Source: Selaginella tamariscina (Eukaryota > Streptophyta > Lycopodiopsida > Selaginellales > Selaginellaceae). From it: a DNA stretch of 64,000 nucleotides. The stretch is taken from NCBI GenBank assembly GCA_003024785.1, contig PUQB01000059.1, forward strand, positions 627,853-691,852. The letters are read 5' to 3'. Positions 25,268-37,085 of this stretch are shown one piece after another. The number at the start of each line of letters is the position of its first letter. The stretch's first letter is position 1. A program made the translations under genes and the position numbers. The notes under the pieces were generated by a model. The model saw only the letters and a program-made list of their open reading frames with translations. It was not told the DNA's origin and made no database searches.

Positions 25268-26574
25268 GCTTGAGGAATCCCTTACAATTTGGATATAAAT
25301 GAACTAAGCAGTACACGACACACTTAAGCAATAGTATTTTCTGAAAATGCCCAGCCCCACCGATGTGGCCGGCCAAACAGTCAAGAATATACTGATATAA
25401 TTTTTTGGAAATATAGATATATTATATACGGATATTCTCTCTAATGTTAAGGTGTTACTTGAAAAAGTTTTCCTGTTATCTCATATACCTTTAGAAATAT
25501 ATATTAGTAAGTATTATTTTAAAAAGTATTGACAAAATTAAATATTAATTCCAGAATTCATAAGGAATGGAGAATTAGAAGCCATAAGAATAAAATTAAA
25601 TACATGTGTCCATTATTATAATTGTATTTATACATGACCATGTGTGTTTTGTCGGATTATAACTTGTTTGTCATATATAATACATAGTTAATAATATTTA
25701 TACGAGCTTTATATGTTCTTGTGTGTTTTTACTTACGTGCTCGGTAGATATAAAAACATAAACACCATCCAAATCTTGTGAATCATCATTGAATGTCTCA
25801 GCCTACATACACATAGTATTGGAAGCATACAAAAATATGCATGTATTTTAATTGATATAACTTTTATCTTCTGATATGAGTCACTTAAAATATTCTAATT
25901 AATAGCAATTGCCTCATGAGATATACATTGAAGATTCTCGATATGTATCATGTGAACATGTAATTATTCTCATGTAACAATGTGTGTGTGTATACAAAAC
26001 TCATATAGCAATGTATACACACACACACAACTAGCACATGGAAGAGTTAAACTTATAAATATATGTGTTTAGGTCATGGCCTTCTCTTAGTCCCTTCATG
26101 ATAAAAAGCCTAGGAAAATCAAGGATACTTTGAGGTAAGAATGAAGAGTAAGGATGTGTTTTTGTACTTTGCATTAGAAACTTAATTATTGTAAATAAAA
26201 ACTCATGAAGAAAGTAGATGGAAACTAGCAAATATCATAAGTAATTGTGAATATGCTTGTGCAATATAATTTACATTTTTTTTTTATTGTAAGAAATTGG
26301 AGTGTGGAAACTAAGTGTAGAAGGCTTGGGCCCATGGCATGTAAATAACCAATGTAAAAACTTGGGCGCGTTGTATGTAAATAATCAGTGAAAAAAACTT
26401 GTATGTAAAACATGACATAAAAACATAGGTCATAAAAAACATAAAAAACTAAAAAGAATAGGGCATTTAAAAAAAAACAAAGAGAGAAATGGTTTTGTAT
26501 TTTACCATTTAAAAAAAAAAAACTAAGGATACATGAAAACTGCCCCAAAACCAATGTTATGCATTTTCAACTAA
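25268..26574. other. AT-rich spacer upstream of the lectin kinase
   Basis: It contains the receptor kinase promoter side and AT-rich DNA with short TG/CA tracts near 25980-26030. No gene or clear mobile element was recognised. Confidence 0.5.
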
Positions 26575-27374
26575 GTTTGTATAGCCTTAAGCACGCAACT
26601 ATGTGAGTGTCTCACATAAAGGTTTATGTTAATGAGCTTAATCCTTGGACATGTTCATACAACACCCCTAGCCAAGTGTGCTAATTGACACACCTAGTTA
26701 CAAGACTTGACCTTCCTTGAGTGAATGCCTAAGTTTTAACATCTTGATTCATTTAGCTTAGTGTCACATGTTCAACCCATCTAACTAGAGGAATGTGTAC
26801 TCCGACAAGACCTTTAAAATGTGCCATCGGATTACCAAATGGAAGGAGTTAATTAACCCCCTAGATGAAGCATACCCATGCACAATAGTGTGGATCTGTC
26901 AATGTCAAGGATAAGCTACTCTCAAGGTATGACATACCCCCACATGCTGGGCATCACAAGTGATGTGCTTTAACGACATAAGCTAGGCTCATGTAAGGAA
27001 CCATACACCTTTTAGTCTTTGGCATGTTTTCTCCACACCAAATCTACTTAATATATATGATGGAGCCCCTCCCCCATAGGGGTTTAGGGCATGAGGTTAG
27101 GGCAACCCTAGAGTTAAGTCAACTCTAGGGGTGTTTCTAGCTATATCGAGAAGTTGAACTCAAGAAATCTAACTAGGACATGGAAAATGAAAAGAGAGTT
27201 TTTTAAATGAATATGCTAGTTTTGTCCCAAGTTTCCTGCAAAAGAAACATGCTCACTTAGTGCACCTGTATATCTAGTGATGGTCCGGTTGGGTGTCATG
27301 GCTCATTGACATACTTTAGTAGGTAACAATAATCAACATCAAAAGTAAAGAGCAATCATAATAAAAGCTATAAC
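26575..27374 (-). repeat. LTR-L family copy, minus orientation, diverged
   Basis: Landmarks in plus-strand order are CCCCTAGCCAAGTGTGCTA, CCTTGAGTGAATGCC, GGAGCCCCTCCCCC, a telomere-like GGGTTTAGGGC patch, CCTAGTGATGGTCCGG-like text and AAGTAAAGAGCAATCATAATAAAAGCTATAACA. They match the second half of the complete LTR at 30585-32273. It is substantially diverged, so it is an old insertion. Confidence 0.65.
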
Positions 27375-27639
27375 ATTGAGCATGCATTCATCAAAAGTGA
27401 CCATGCATGTGTGTGTGTTTGTGAAGGCCCTTATTAAAGATGTTAAATACGAACATGCTCACATACCCCAAGGTTGAACACCCCTAGCCATATGTACACT
27501 TCGCCAAGAGACCTAAGCAAATGCCCAAGGCTCAACATTCTCACTTGGAACGCAAAGATGTAACCATTAACCCCTTGGCATTAAACTTGTCACATGACCC
27601 CAAAGGTCATGCTTTGGGTGTTGTATTACACCCCCCTTG

Positions 27640-28998
27640 GGTAGGGTTTAGGGGTAGGGGTTAGTGTGCAAACTCATCTCATTAACTAAGGGGTTGGCAT
27701 TCCGTGCCAGCCCACTTACACATACAAAAAAGAGGGGGGGGGGGGGCTCCGTCACATAAATAAGGTAGAGTATATGTAGGAGAGCTTATGACTGAGTTCG
27801 TTGCTTTTTGCCGATGCAAGCTTTAACTTGTGTCGTTAAGGTACAACCCTTTGTTGTGCCACCCTAACTTCCAAACGATAGGGGTACGTCCCAAATTTGG
27901 GATAGCTTACCCTTAACGTTGGCGAATCCATGCCTGGGAAGTCTTGTCGGGATGCACGTTCCAAGAGGCAAAGGTTGTGGCTTGTCTCCAGCCTCCTCCT
28001 CCACATCAAGCTATGTGTAGCACTCATGGCCAACAAGGCACATCCGTGTCCTTGACCGGCTATGGATGTGGGATCTTGTTTGACAGGTTCACATTACCAA
28101 TTCTTGAGGGTTCACTAAGAGTTGGCATTTAGGGGCCACGTTTGTGGCACTTGGTGTAACTCTCGAATCTAAAGGGCTATGGCATGATAGCCCACATCAT
28201 GGAAGGCAGTGTCACATGGAGATATGACACTGGGCTAGACGTCACATGATACAACGCCCGAAGCACACCCTTTGGGGTTGTGTCATGGGTTTTTGCCAAG
28301 GGGTTGGATACTCTAGTAAACATACATGTTTGTGTTTGCACTAGGGTGTTAAACCTTGAGCATTCGCTCAAGGGAGGTTAGGTCTCGTAACTAAGTGTGC
28401 TTTGGCATACCTGGCTAGGGGGTGTTCTCCTTAGGATCTAAGGGCTAAACTACCTAAGCTCATTAGCAAAAGCCCATGTACTTAGGGTTATCCAAACCTT
28501 GCCTTAGGGAGTTTGCTTAGCAGAACACTCGTGTCCACCTACGGCGCACACTCATGTCCTCACTAAGTACTAGCCCTAGGTCTAGGGTATGACTTGGCCA
28601 CTCAAACCCTTAAGGGTTAGCCGTGATTCAGGGTACCCTTGTCACCCTAAAGGGTTGTACCCGGATGAGGGTGATTCCTCAAGGAGTAAGTGACGATGCC
28701 TTAGCTCTATCACAGGGGTATGTGGACACATCTCCTTTGTGGGGTTAGGGCATGAGCCTATCTAGGTCTACTGGGACAAGATTTTAAAGTCTACTCGGGT
28801 GATCCTCTAGGGTTTAGGGGATGGTCATTCTAGGGGACTTAGGGTAGGACTTTAAGTCTTTTGCCTAATTGGGCTCTGAATCAGAGTCTTAGGGTTATTT
28901 TGAAAGACTTAGCGTTGCTCACACAGGGCGATGACGTTGAATGGCCACTTGGTAGTCACGTGTTGCCACGTGTTGGCCCTTTGGGTTAAAACTCTAAC
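27640..28998 (+). repeat. LTR-L family copy, plus orientation
   Basis: Runs from GGTAGGGTTTAGGGGTAGGG through GGCTCCGTCACATAAATAAGG, GTGTCGTTAAGGTACAACCC, CGTTCCAAGAGGCAAAGG and GGCAGTGTCACATGGAGA to CCCTTTGGGTTAAAACTCTAACA. This is the reverse complement of the LTR at 30585-32273 with moderate divergence. Its 5' end is missing. It contains a G run at 27737-27746. Confidence 0.7.
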
Positions 28999-29502
28999 AC
29001 TTAAGATAAAGGCATATTCTAGTACCAACATATAGTGGTTCATGACATTATGAAATGCAAACTTCAGTAAAAGTGTGGTGAATGTTATACATCATGAGCT
29101 AACCAAAGCAAAAATTAATTAGTTTATGAAATGTGACATGAATCTTATTTGCCATGAGGCTTTTTATCATTCACATTAAAAATGTAAAAAGAATTTAAAA
29201 TAATGTTTTTGACTATTTGTTACTAATCCATTAGGTAAATAACATAATTACTAGTCCATTAGATAAATTCCATGGTTTACTAGGGATTGTGTACTAATCC
29301 ATTGGGTAAAAAGTATAGTATAGTTACTAACCTCCAAAGAATAAGACATTGGGTAAAAAGTATATTAGTTACTAGCCCTCTAAAGAATAAGACATGTTAT
29401 GTGTCAGTGATTAAATCCGTAATCAAAAAATGTACGAAAATGTTTAATTACTAATCTAACATTTTTTTACAATGGCATATATCACTGGTATGTGTGACAA
29501 TT
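28999..29502. repeat. Spacer with a short tandem duplication
   Basis: AT-rich spacer between LTR-L copies. Around 29300-29395 a unit containing GGGTAAAAAGTATA, then AGTTACTA, then CTCTAAAGAATAAGACAT or its close variant occurs twice in tandem. TACTAATCCATTAGG-type phrases recur just before it. No gene. Confidence 0.5.
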
Positions 29503-30433
29503 CTCATAGTTTTTATTATGACCTTGACTTTTACTTTGGAGTTAACTATTATTACTTACCAAACTATGTTAACAATCCCTAGATGTAGTGAGAAACAAAC
29601 CTTGCTTAATGCACTTAGGTGTTTAGGGGTAGTTCGATCAGCTGTCTCTAAATACCTTAAGAAACTTTAGGTGATGATAACACTTACCTTCTAAAAATTC
29701 TTATCCTTGTTTTCCGTGTCTCGATTAGGTTATTAATTAGTTTTGGTGAATTTGACATGTTGGATATGGGTAAAAACACCCCTAGGATTGCCTTAACCCA
29801 CACCCTAAACCCTTTGGGTTAGGAATGGGTCGTTAGCATGGATTAACTTTTTTGGTTTAGACTATGATTTTTACTATTCATGAATAATTTTAAATATAAA
29901 ATATATATATTAATAATTTCTATAATGAATAAATTGAAAAAATATTTATAAAATTAAAGAATATAAGATTAAAATTATGTATTTGATTTAATTTAAAATC
30001 ATTATAAATTGATTTGAAATTTATTGATTTAAACCACTATGGTTTATTTGGTGATTTAAGTCAAAATTGTTAATCCTTGGTTGTTAGGTTAAATTCACCA
30101 AATATATTCCCATTTGGAATAATATTCCATGCTAATCCATTTTACAAAATTAGAAAACAGGGGGGCTCTATCATATATATTAAGTAGAATATGTAATGAG
30201 AGTTCATGGGTTTATAACTGAGCTTGTTATACTTTTACCAGTGCAAGCTCTAGCTTGTGTCATTAAGGCACAACCCTATATTATGCTGCCTCAACTTCCA
30301 AACAATACGGGTGCGTCCCATCTTCGAGGTAGCTTATCCTTAATGTTGATGAATATATGCACATAGGAAGTCTTGTTGAATTGCACGTTTTAAGGGTCAA
30401 AGGTTAAAGCATCTCTAGCCTCCTTGTCAAAGT
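29503..30433 (+). repeat. LTR-L family copy, plus orientation, split by a MITE
   Basis: Begins TTCTCATAGTTTTTATTATGACC and runs through CCCTAGATGTAGTGAG and a telomere-like CCCTAAACCCTTTGGG patch. It is interrupted by the MITE-like element at 29837-30080 and continues with GGGGGGCTCTATCA and GTCATTAAGGCACAACCC. It gives way near 30434 to an LTR-L start in the opposite orientation. Confidence 0.65.
29837..30080 (+). mobile_element. MITE-like element, copy B
   Basis: About 244 bp, AT-rich, with ends CATGGATTAAC and GTTAATCCTTGG. Internal landmarks TTACTATTCATGAATAA and AAACCACTATGGTTTA match copy A (17345-17547) in reverse orientation. It is inserted in an LTR-L copy. No coding capacity. The two copies differ in length, with a longer AT-rich middle here. 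Confidence 0.7.
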
Positions 30434-30584
30434 TTTGGAGGGCTAACATGTAGCTCTCAAGTGGCTATCAAGCGTTAATATCTTATGTAAGCAACACCAA
30501 GTCTTATAAGACAACCCCTAGAGCCTGACTCAGATGTCCAAATAGACACAAAACTTAGGGTCTTACCCTAAATCCTTTAGAATG
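30434..30584 (-). repeat. Older LTR-L copy, left part (target of the nested element)
   Basis: Starts TGTCAAAGTTTTGGAGGGCTA, a diverged version of the LTR-L end, and runs to AATCCTTTAGAATG, where the element at 30585-44102 is inserted. Its continuation lies at 44103-45015. The duplicated target is GAATG (30580-30584 and 44103-44107). Confidence 0.7.
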
Positions 30585-32273
30585 TGTCAAAGTTTTAACC
30601 CAAAGGGCCAACACGTGGCAACACGTGGCTGCCAGGTGGCCATTCGGCGTCATCACCTGTGTGAGCAACGCTAAGTTTCCCAGAACAACCCCAACGACCC
30701 CTAAGGTTAGACTCTAATGCCCAAGTGGACAGAGACTTAGGGTTTAGCCTAAGTCTCCCTAGAGTGTCTACCCCCAAAACCCTTGAGGGATAACCCTAGT
30801 TGACTTAGGGTCTTGCCCTAGAAGACCTAGACAGGCTCATGCCCTAACCCCATCAAGGAGACGTGTGTTCCACACATACCTAGACAGAGCTAAGGCATCG
30901 TCACTTACCCCTTGAGGAATCACCCTCATCCGGGAGTACAACCCCTTTAGGGCGACAAGGGGTACCCTGAACCACGACTAACCCCTAAGGGTTTGAGTGG
31001 CCAAGTTACCCTAGACCTAGGGCTAGTACTTAGTGAGGACACGAGTGTGCGCCGTAGGCGGACACGAGTGTTTGCTAAGCAAACTCCTAAGGCTAGGTTT
31101 GGGATAACCCTAAGCACATGACCTTGCGAGTGCCTCACGAAAGGGCTCCTGCTAACATGTTAGGTTGTTCAACCCTTGAATTCCAAGGAGAACACTCCCC
31201 TAGCCAAGTGTGCCAAAGCACACCTAGTTATGAGACCTAACCTCCCTTGAGCGGATGCCCAAGGCTTAGCACCTAGTGCAAGCACAAGCATGTCTGTTTG
31301 TAAAGTATCCAACCCCTTGGCAACAAGCCCATGATATAACCCCAAAGGGCGTGCCTCAGGCGTTGCCATGTGACGTTTAGCCCAGTGTCACATCTCCATG
31401 TGACACTGCCTTCCCCGATGTGGGCTATCATGCCATAGCCCTTAGATTCAAGAGTTGCACCAAGTACCACAAACGTGGCTCCTAAATGCCAACTCTAGAA
31501 CCCCTCAATAACCCTTAGGAACTAGGTAACGTGAACCTGTCAAAAGATCCCACGCCCACAGTTGGACAAGACACGGATGTGCCTTGCTTGGCCGTGAGTG
31601 CTACACCTAGCTTGACGTGGAGGAGGAGGCTGGAGACAAGCCTCAACCTCTGCCTCTTGGAACGTGCATTCCGACAAGACCTCCCAGGCATGGATTCGCC
31701 AACGTTAAGGGTAAGCTACCCGAAGGTGGGACGTACCCCTGGCATCTGGAAGTTAGGGCGGCACAACAGAGGGTTGTGCCTTGACGACACAAGCTAGAGC
31801 TTGCACCGGGAGAAGAGTAACGAGCTCAATCATGAACCCAGGAACCCTCACTCCTATATACTACCTTATTTATGTGACAGAGGCCCCCCCCCTGTTTTCC
31901 TGTTTACATAAGTGGGCTAGCACTGAAATTTCATTCCCAAAGGGAACATACTTGGTGAGTTATCCATCGACCCCTAAACCCTAACCTGTCAAACCTGGGG
32001 GTATTTCTAAGCATATCCGACATGCCGAACTCACCGGAACTAGCCATTAATCCAACCGGGACACAAAACCAAGGTAAGAGTTTTCTAGATGGAAGTGCTA
32101 GCTTCGCCCAGAGTTTCTTGCAAATACCTAATGACACCGGCCGGACCATCACTAGATATCCAAGTGCACTAAGCGGGCCTGTTTCTTCTACACCTAGGGC
32201 TTATCAACATAGTACAGTAGGTAACAACAGTCAACGTCCAAAGTAAAGAGGAGTCATAGTAAAAACTATGACA
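30585..32273 (-). repeat. LTR-L, left (3') LTR of the composite element
   Basis: About 1.69 kb, starting TGTCAAAGTTTTAACCC and ending AAAAACTATGACA. It contains an 11-bp perfect hairpin (arms 31383-31393 and 31398-31408), a 7-bp hairpin with arms 31422-31428 and 31435-31441, a terminal 7-bp hairpin (32253-32259 and 32266-32272), a C run and a telomere-like CCCCTAAACCCTAACC patch (about 31973-31988). No real open frame was seen. Confidence 0.88.
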
Positions 32274-35200
32274 CACTCCCCGCCTTTGAAAATGTCAACG
32301 TCCTCGTTGACGTCCAACTCCAAGACTAGATAATGTTAGAGAAAACTAACCAAAACTAACATATCACTCTATGCGGAGTCAGCCAAAAGTTCACATAATT
32401 TTATTACCCCCTTGCATTACGCGAAACCAAGTACTTCAGAACCGTCGTTCACTAAGTCGTAAACCTAGCTGCCGGAGGCACCACCTGCGACATGAAGTCA
32501 CTTGGAGACCTTTTGCACGTCTGCAAAGTCTGTCACCCGACGCACACACACAATGGTTAATTTCTTTACTTAACTAGAATTTATATTGGAGGCCTCTAGT
32601 TAGTGTTGTTGCCGGCCCCTTGGTTAACAAGAAATAAAGACTTGCTTTATTCCTTAATATTAAATGCTGTTGACGACCTCTGTCGTCTAACACACAACAA
32701 GCACTTCTCAAATGCTTGACCAAACACCTTCGCATTTCTTTTGATTTTCCAATGGTCCCACATGTTACGATATTATAGCTTACATCTCTGCATCCCTCGG
32801 TGCTTTCTCATTACCCCTTTTCATAAGGGTCTGCTACTATACCTATCTCTCATTAGTATATAGCTACGCCAGACTAAGTATGAGACTTTTATCGGAATCA
32901 AGCTCTTTTCCGATAAGAGTACAAGTCGTAAAACCCTGTTCTTTGTAAACATGTCAATCTGGCCAGAGGCGATCACAGAGGCGCATGGCTGTACACATGT
33001 ATACAACAAGGTCTTGCCAACTGCCAACTGCCATCACTTGGTGTGTTATTAACATAAATTTATTCCCGATAGGAATCAAATTCAGTCAAATTTGCACCAA
33101 GTGTGATAGCACTACCATTTCTTTCACAACAACTTTACTCTTTCATAACACCGACCAGTTCAGGGACCAGATAAGCTAACATACCTTTCTTACAAACCAA
33201 TGTGGAAACCAGGAAATTCAACCCATCTCTAGTGCCTCAATCAACACAATCTTTGTCTTAATTGTACCTCATTGTACTCATTCCCAAAGAGCACAACATA
33301 CTAGATGCCATTCAATAATTCCTAACTCTTATCGTACTAAGTTCAAAATACCAATTTTAAGACTTAGTTTCCACGATAAGAGTCTCTCTGAATTCAGAAT
33401 ACTGCACACCCCATAACATTATATTTATTTCCAACTCTTAAATTGATTTCGTAAATGTTTCTCAACACTATACCGAAGTATAGCATTTTCACTAATTGAA
33501 GCAACTAGTGTTTTTGATAAACATCTTTTAAAACTAATCCTTATTCTATAAATAGTCGCAATTTCGATATTGATACTCTCGAATGGATAATGATCGTTTT
33601 AACGTTCAAATCCTAAGCTTATCAACTAGTTGTTATACTAGTGGATATAAACTTACAATCATATCAATTTATCGAAATGCTACAACTACATTATAGATAT
33701 GGTCTTAGTTTACATGAACCGAACTTCAATTTTGAGACGGAAATATATGTTACGACAGTATTTCGAGGAACTTTGTTCAGAGACTAAGAGGAATCATGAA
33801 CTAGTGTCTGGTTCATCTAACTGATTTAGTAAGATATCAACCTCCACATAAATGTTATCATAACACTAAGTGTTATATCAACTTCATGTTTCCGTCATAC
33901 CTTATAATTCAATAGATCTCCCCAAACATGAATAAGATATCTAGTTCAGTATGTCGAACTAAGATACATTATTCATTCTAGACACCTAGTAATCCAGAAA
34001 GTACTACATTGCCCCTCAAGCAATGTATTGAGAAATGCCTCATTTCTCAACTAACTTGAAAACACGTTTCAAGTTATAACACTAAGGTAGTGCCTTACCA
34101 AAGTGTAACTCAAGTCCCTTGAGTCTTTATATTTCATGATTATGGCCACCTCATGTGATCATAACCAAGTTTTAATATTGAGCGCTCCAAACCAATATTC
34201 AAGAGATACCATACTATACTTTGACAAGTCATTTATAATCAATCTTAAAAGACTGTCATAAATACTTTCAAAGTTTAAGATATGAATATCTCAAGAATGA
34301 GGTGATAGGAAACCTCATATTTTTGTACCGAATATTGGACTATACGTTATGGACATTGTATCACAATCATCAAGAAGGGAGACCATCTTCTTGAATTAAT
34401 CCCGCTATTCACTTTCAAGAATATTGAACCAAGGTCAAGGAACACCATCAAACCTTGAGATAGAACCAAAGACTAACCCAAGGAATATAATCAAACCTTG
34501 AGTCAAGAATAGTTCTAATTTTCAATATTCTAAAGAACTGAAGATACCTACTTTATAAGTTCTTTGAGTCCCACATTTGCACCATGATGCAAAGTCAAGA
34601 AACCGTCTAAATGAAATCGTTATTGAAAAACAATACCAACTTCTGATCCTCATCGAATACCGACTCTCTGAGGAGGTACATGCACTTAAACCTCCAATGG
34701 AAATCCGATTGTTACTGCTCATTGATAATTCTCAACATAAGTTATCAAACTTAACAAGTTTCTTACTTAGTCAATAAACAAATGGAGAATCCCAAATCAT
34801 GCTCTTCTTAAACCAAGGAATCACCCTTGTTCAAGAACTTCTCCCCACATTGCAAACAACGTTACAATTTCCAAGATTAAAGAGTTAACAATGAAAATGC
34901 ACAAGTGTGCGCCGAACGCCTTCACTATGCAAGTTCTTCATTACTCAATAAACTAAAAATGTAAACATATGTTTCCAACATTACTCTTTTCTGATAGATC
35001 ATGTCATCTATCCCAAAAGTTGCATTGATAGGGATGCAACATTAATCCATCTACTGCCAAAATATATTATTCTATCCCATATGAGATAATTTCATAATCA
35101 AGTTAGCCGAGCTAGCTAACTTGAATACAGAGTGCCGCTTACAACTAACTAAGGTTTCAAGTTGTACATGTTCAAATTAGATAACTTGAACTTAGTAAAC

Positions 35201-35986
35201 TATTTCACCTAATGTTACTTGTAGCTAGCGTCATCAAAATATTGCGAACATCGACAATACTTTGATTACATTGGATTTTCGAACCAACTGCTTAACATAT
35301 TCATCATATGTTAATATTCGACATTCCGTTGTATTATAAGTCATCACCATAGTCTGCTTCTAGAGTTACACTCTCGGAAACATGCACTATAAAAGAGCTT
35401 ATTTTACACTTTATGTCAAATGTAGTGTTCACTCTTATGTTTGAATATGCCCCTTCTCCCGAAGTCAAAGACGCACATTTAACATAAGCCTTTCCCCGTT
35501 TGAACACTAGTTGGACTCGATATTGAATCTTGATCTAAGCAAAACTCAATGACGCAGTCACTTCTCAAATCTGTGTTATCCCAAATTCAAAACATTAAAG
35601 AAAAAGAAATTTTCAATAATGTGTAGACTTAGATATCACAAGACCCACTCAAAGACTTAGTTTGTAAGCCAGAACAAACTAACATGCCATGTCTCGTAAG
35701 TATATGGTAAAGTAACCAAGACGACCAAAGGTAAAATAACCTGGCATACAACTTGGAAGTTGCCTTCCAAGTGCTACTTTTAACATTGGTGTCCATAACC
35801 CACACCCACTTATGAAGTAGGTGTACTCTGAAGAGTTATAGATCTCAGGACCAACTCCCACGCAGAATTCAGACATTAGCCGAAAGTGATAAAGTACTTC
35901 AAGAACTTTAGAACTAACTAAACCCTGAAACACCTTACAACTTTAGGTAGTCCTACTGACAGTAGAGAATAGGCTCCGCTACCAAT
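32274..35986. other. Hairpin-dense non-coding interior of the composite element
   Basis: No coding potential was recognised in six frames. By eye the region is packed with short, unrelated inverted repeats. Perfect examples, given as left arm / right arm, are 32294-32300/32305-32311, 33468-33473/33478-33483, 33861-33867/33869-33875, 34005-34011/34021-34027, 34028-34037/34041-34050 (10 bp), 34052-34061/34067-34076 (10 bp), 34297-34303/34312-34318, 34993-34999/35006-35012, 35019-35025/35034-35040, 35099-35106/35116-35123, 35292-35300/35306-35314 (9 bp), 35657-35665/35674-35682 (9 bp) and 35751-35759/35764-35772 (9 bp). Near-perfect longer ones are 32885-32897/32908-32920 and 35233-35244/35255-35266. 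The stems do not share sequence, so this is not one repeat copied many times. Confidence 0.8.
35972..35985 (-). promoter_or_regulatory. Primer binding site of the composite element
   Basis: Minus-strand TTGGTAGCGGAGCC sits one base inside the right LTR. It matches the usual plant initiator-Met-tRNA primer site TTGGTATCAGAGCC with two differences. It fixes the orientation of the element (5' LTR on the right). Confidence 0.7.
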
Positions 35987-37085
35987 TGTCAGAGTTTTAA
36001 CCCAAAGGGCCAACACGTGGCAACACGTGGCTGCCAGGTGGCCATTCGGCGTCATCACCTTGTGTGAGCAACGCTAAGTTTCCCAGAACAACCCCAACGA
36101 CCCCTAAGGTTAGACTCTAATGCCCAAGTGGACATGAGACTTAGGGTTTAGCCTAAGTCTCCCTAGAGTGTCTACCCCCAAAACCCTTGAGGGATAACCC
36201 TAGTTGACTTAGGGTCTTGCCCTAGAAGACCTAGATAGGCTCATGCCCTAAACCCCCATCAAGGAGACGTGTGTTCCACACATACATCTAGACAGAGCTA
36301 AGGCATCGTCACTTACCCCTTGAGGAATCACCCTCATCCGGGAGTACAACCCCTTTAGGGCGACAAGGGGTACCCTGAACCACGACTAACCCCTAAGGGT
36401 TTGAGTGGCCAAGTCATACCCTAGACCTAGGGCTAGTACTTAGTGAGGACACGAGTGTGCGCCGTAGGCGGACACGAGTGTTCTCTATAAGCAAACTCCC
36501 TAAGGCTAGGTTTGGGATAACCCTAAGCACATGACCTTGTGAGTGCCTCATGAAAGGGCTCCTGCTAACATGTTTAGGTTGTTCAACATTTGAATTCCAA
36601 GGAGAACACTCCCCTAGCCAAGTGTGCCAAAGCACACCTAGTTATGAGACCTAACCTCCCTTGAGCGGATGCCTAAGGCTTAGCACCCTAGTGCAAGCAC
36701 AAGCATGTCTGTTTGTTAAAGTATCCAACCCCTTGGCAACAAGCCCATGACATAACCCCAAAGGGCGTGCCTCAGGCGTTGCACCATGTGACGTTTAGCC
36801 CAGTGTCACATCTCCATGTGACACTGCCTTCCCCGATGTGGGCTATCATGCCATAGCCCTTAGATTCAAGAGTTGCACCAAGTACCACAAACGTGGCTCC
36901 TAAATGCCAACTCTAGAACCCCTCACTAAACCCTTAAGAACTAGGTAACGTGAACTTGTCAAACAAGATCCCACGCCCACAGTTGGACAAGGACACGGAT
37001 GTGCCTTGCTTGGCCGTGAGTGCTACACCTAGCTTGACGTGGAGGAGGAGGCTGGAGACAAGCCTCAACCTCTGCCTCTTGGAAC
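35987..37085 (-). repeat. LTR-L, right (5') LTR, first part
   Basis: Starts TGTCAGAGTTTTAACCC and is nearly identical to the left LTR up to CCTCTTGGAAC, where the chromovirus is inserted. The remainder continues at 43493. The undisrupted left LTR shows the empty site (TTGGAACGTGCATTCC near 31656-31673). Confidence 0.88.

Noticed and set aside
27737-27746. Poly-G run as a G-quadruplex promoter element
   Set aside because: It is a single run inside an LTR-L copy at the same place where other copies have short G or C runs; slippage explains it better.
31973-31988. Telomere repeat marking a chromosome end
   Set aside because: Only one or two imperfect heptamers, repeated at the same LTR position in several copies, so they belong to LTR-L and not to a telomere.
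34005-34076. microRNA precursors in the hairpin-rich interior
   Set aside because: Stems are only 7-10 bp, far too short for a plant miRNA foldback, and no long paired arm was seen.
32821-35933. Short open frames in the composite element interior as gag or accessory genes
   Set aside because: All are under 90 codons, have no known motif and lie across hairpin arms. Nothing supports translation.
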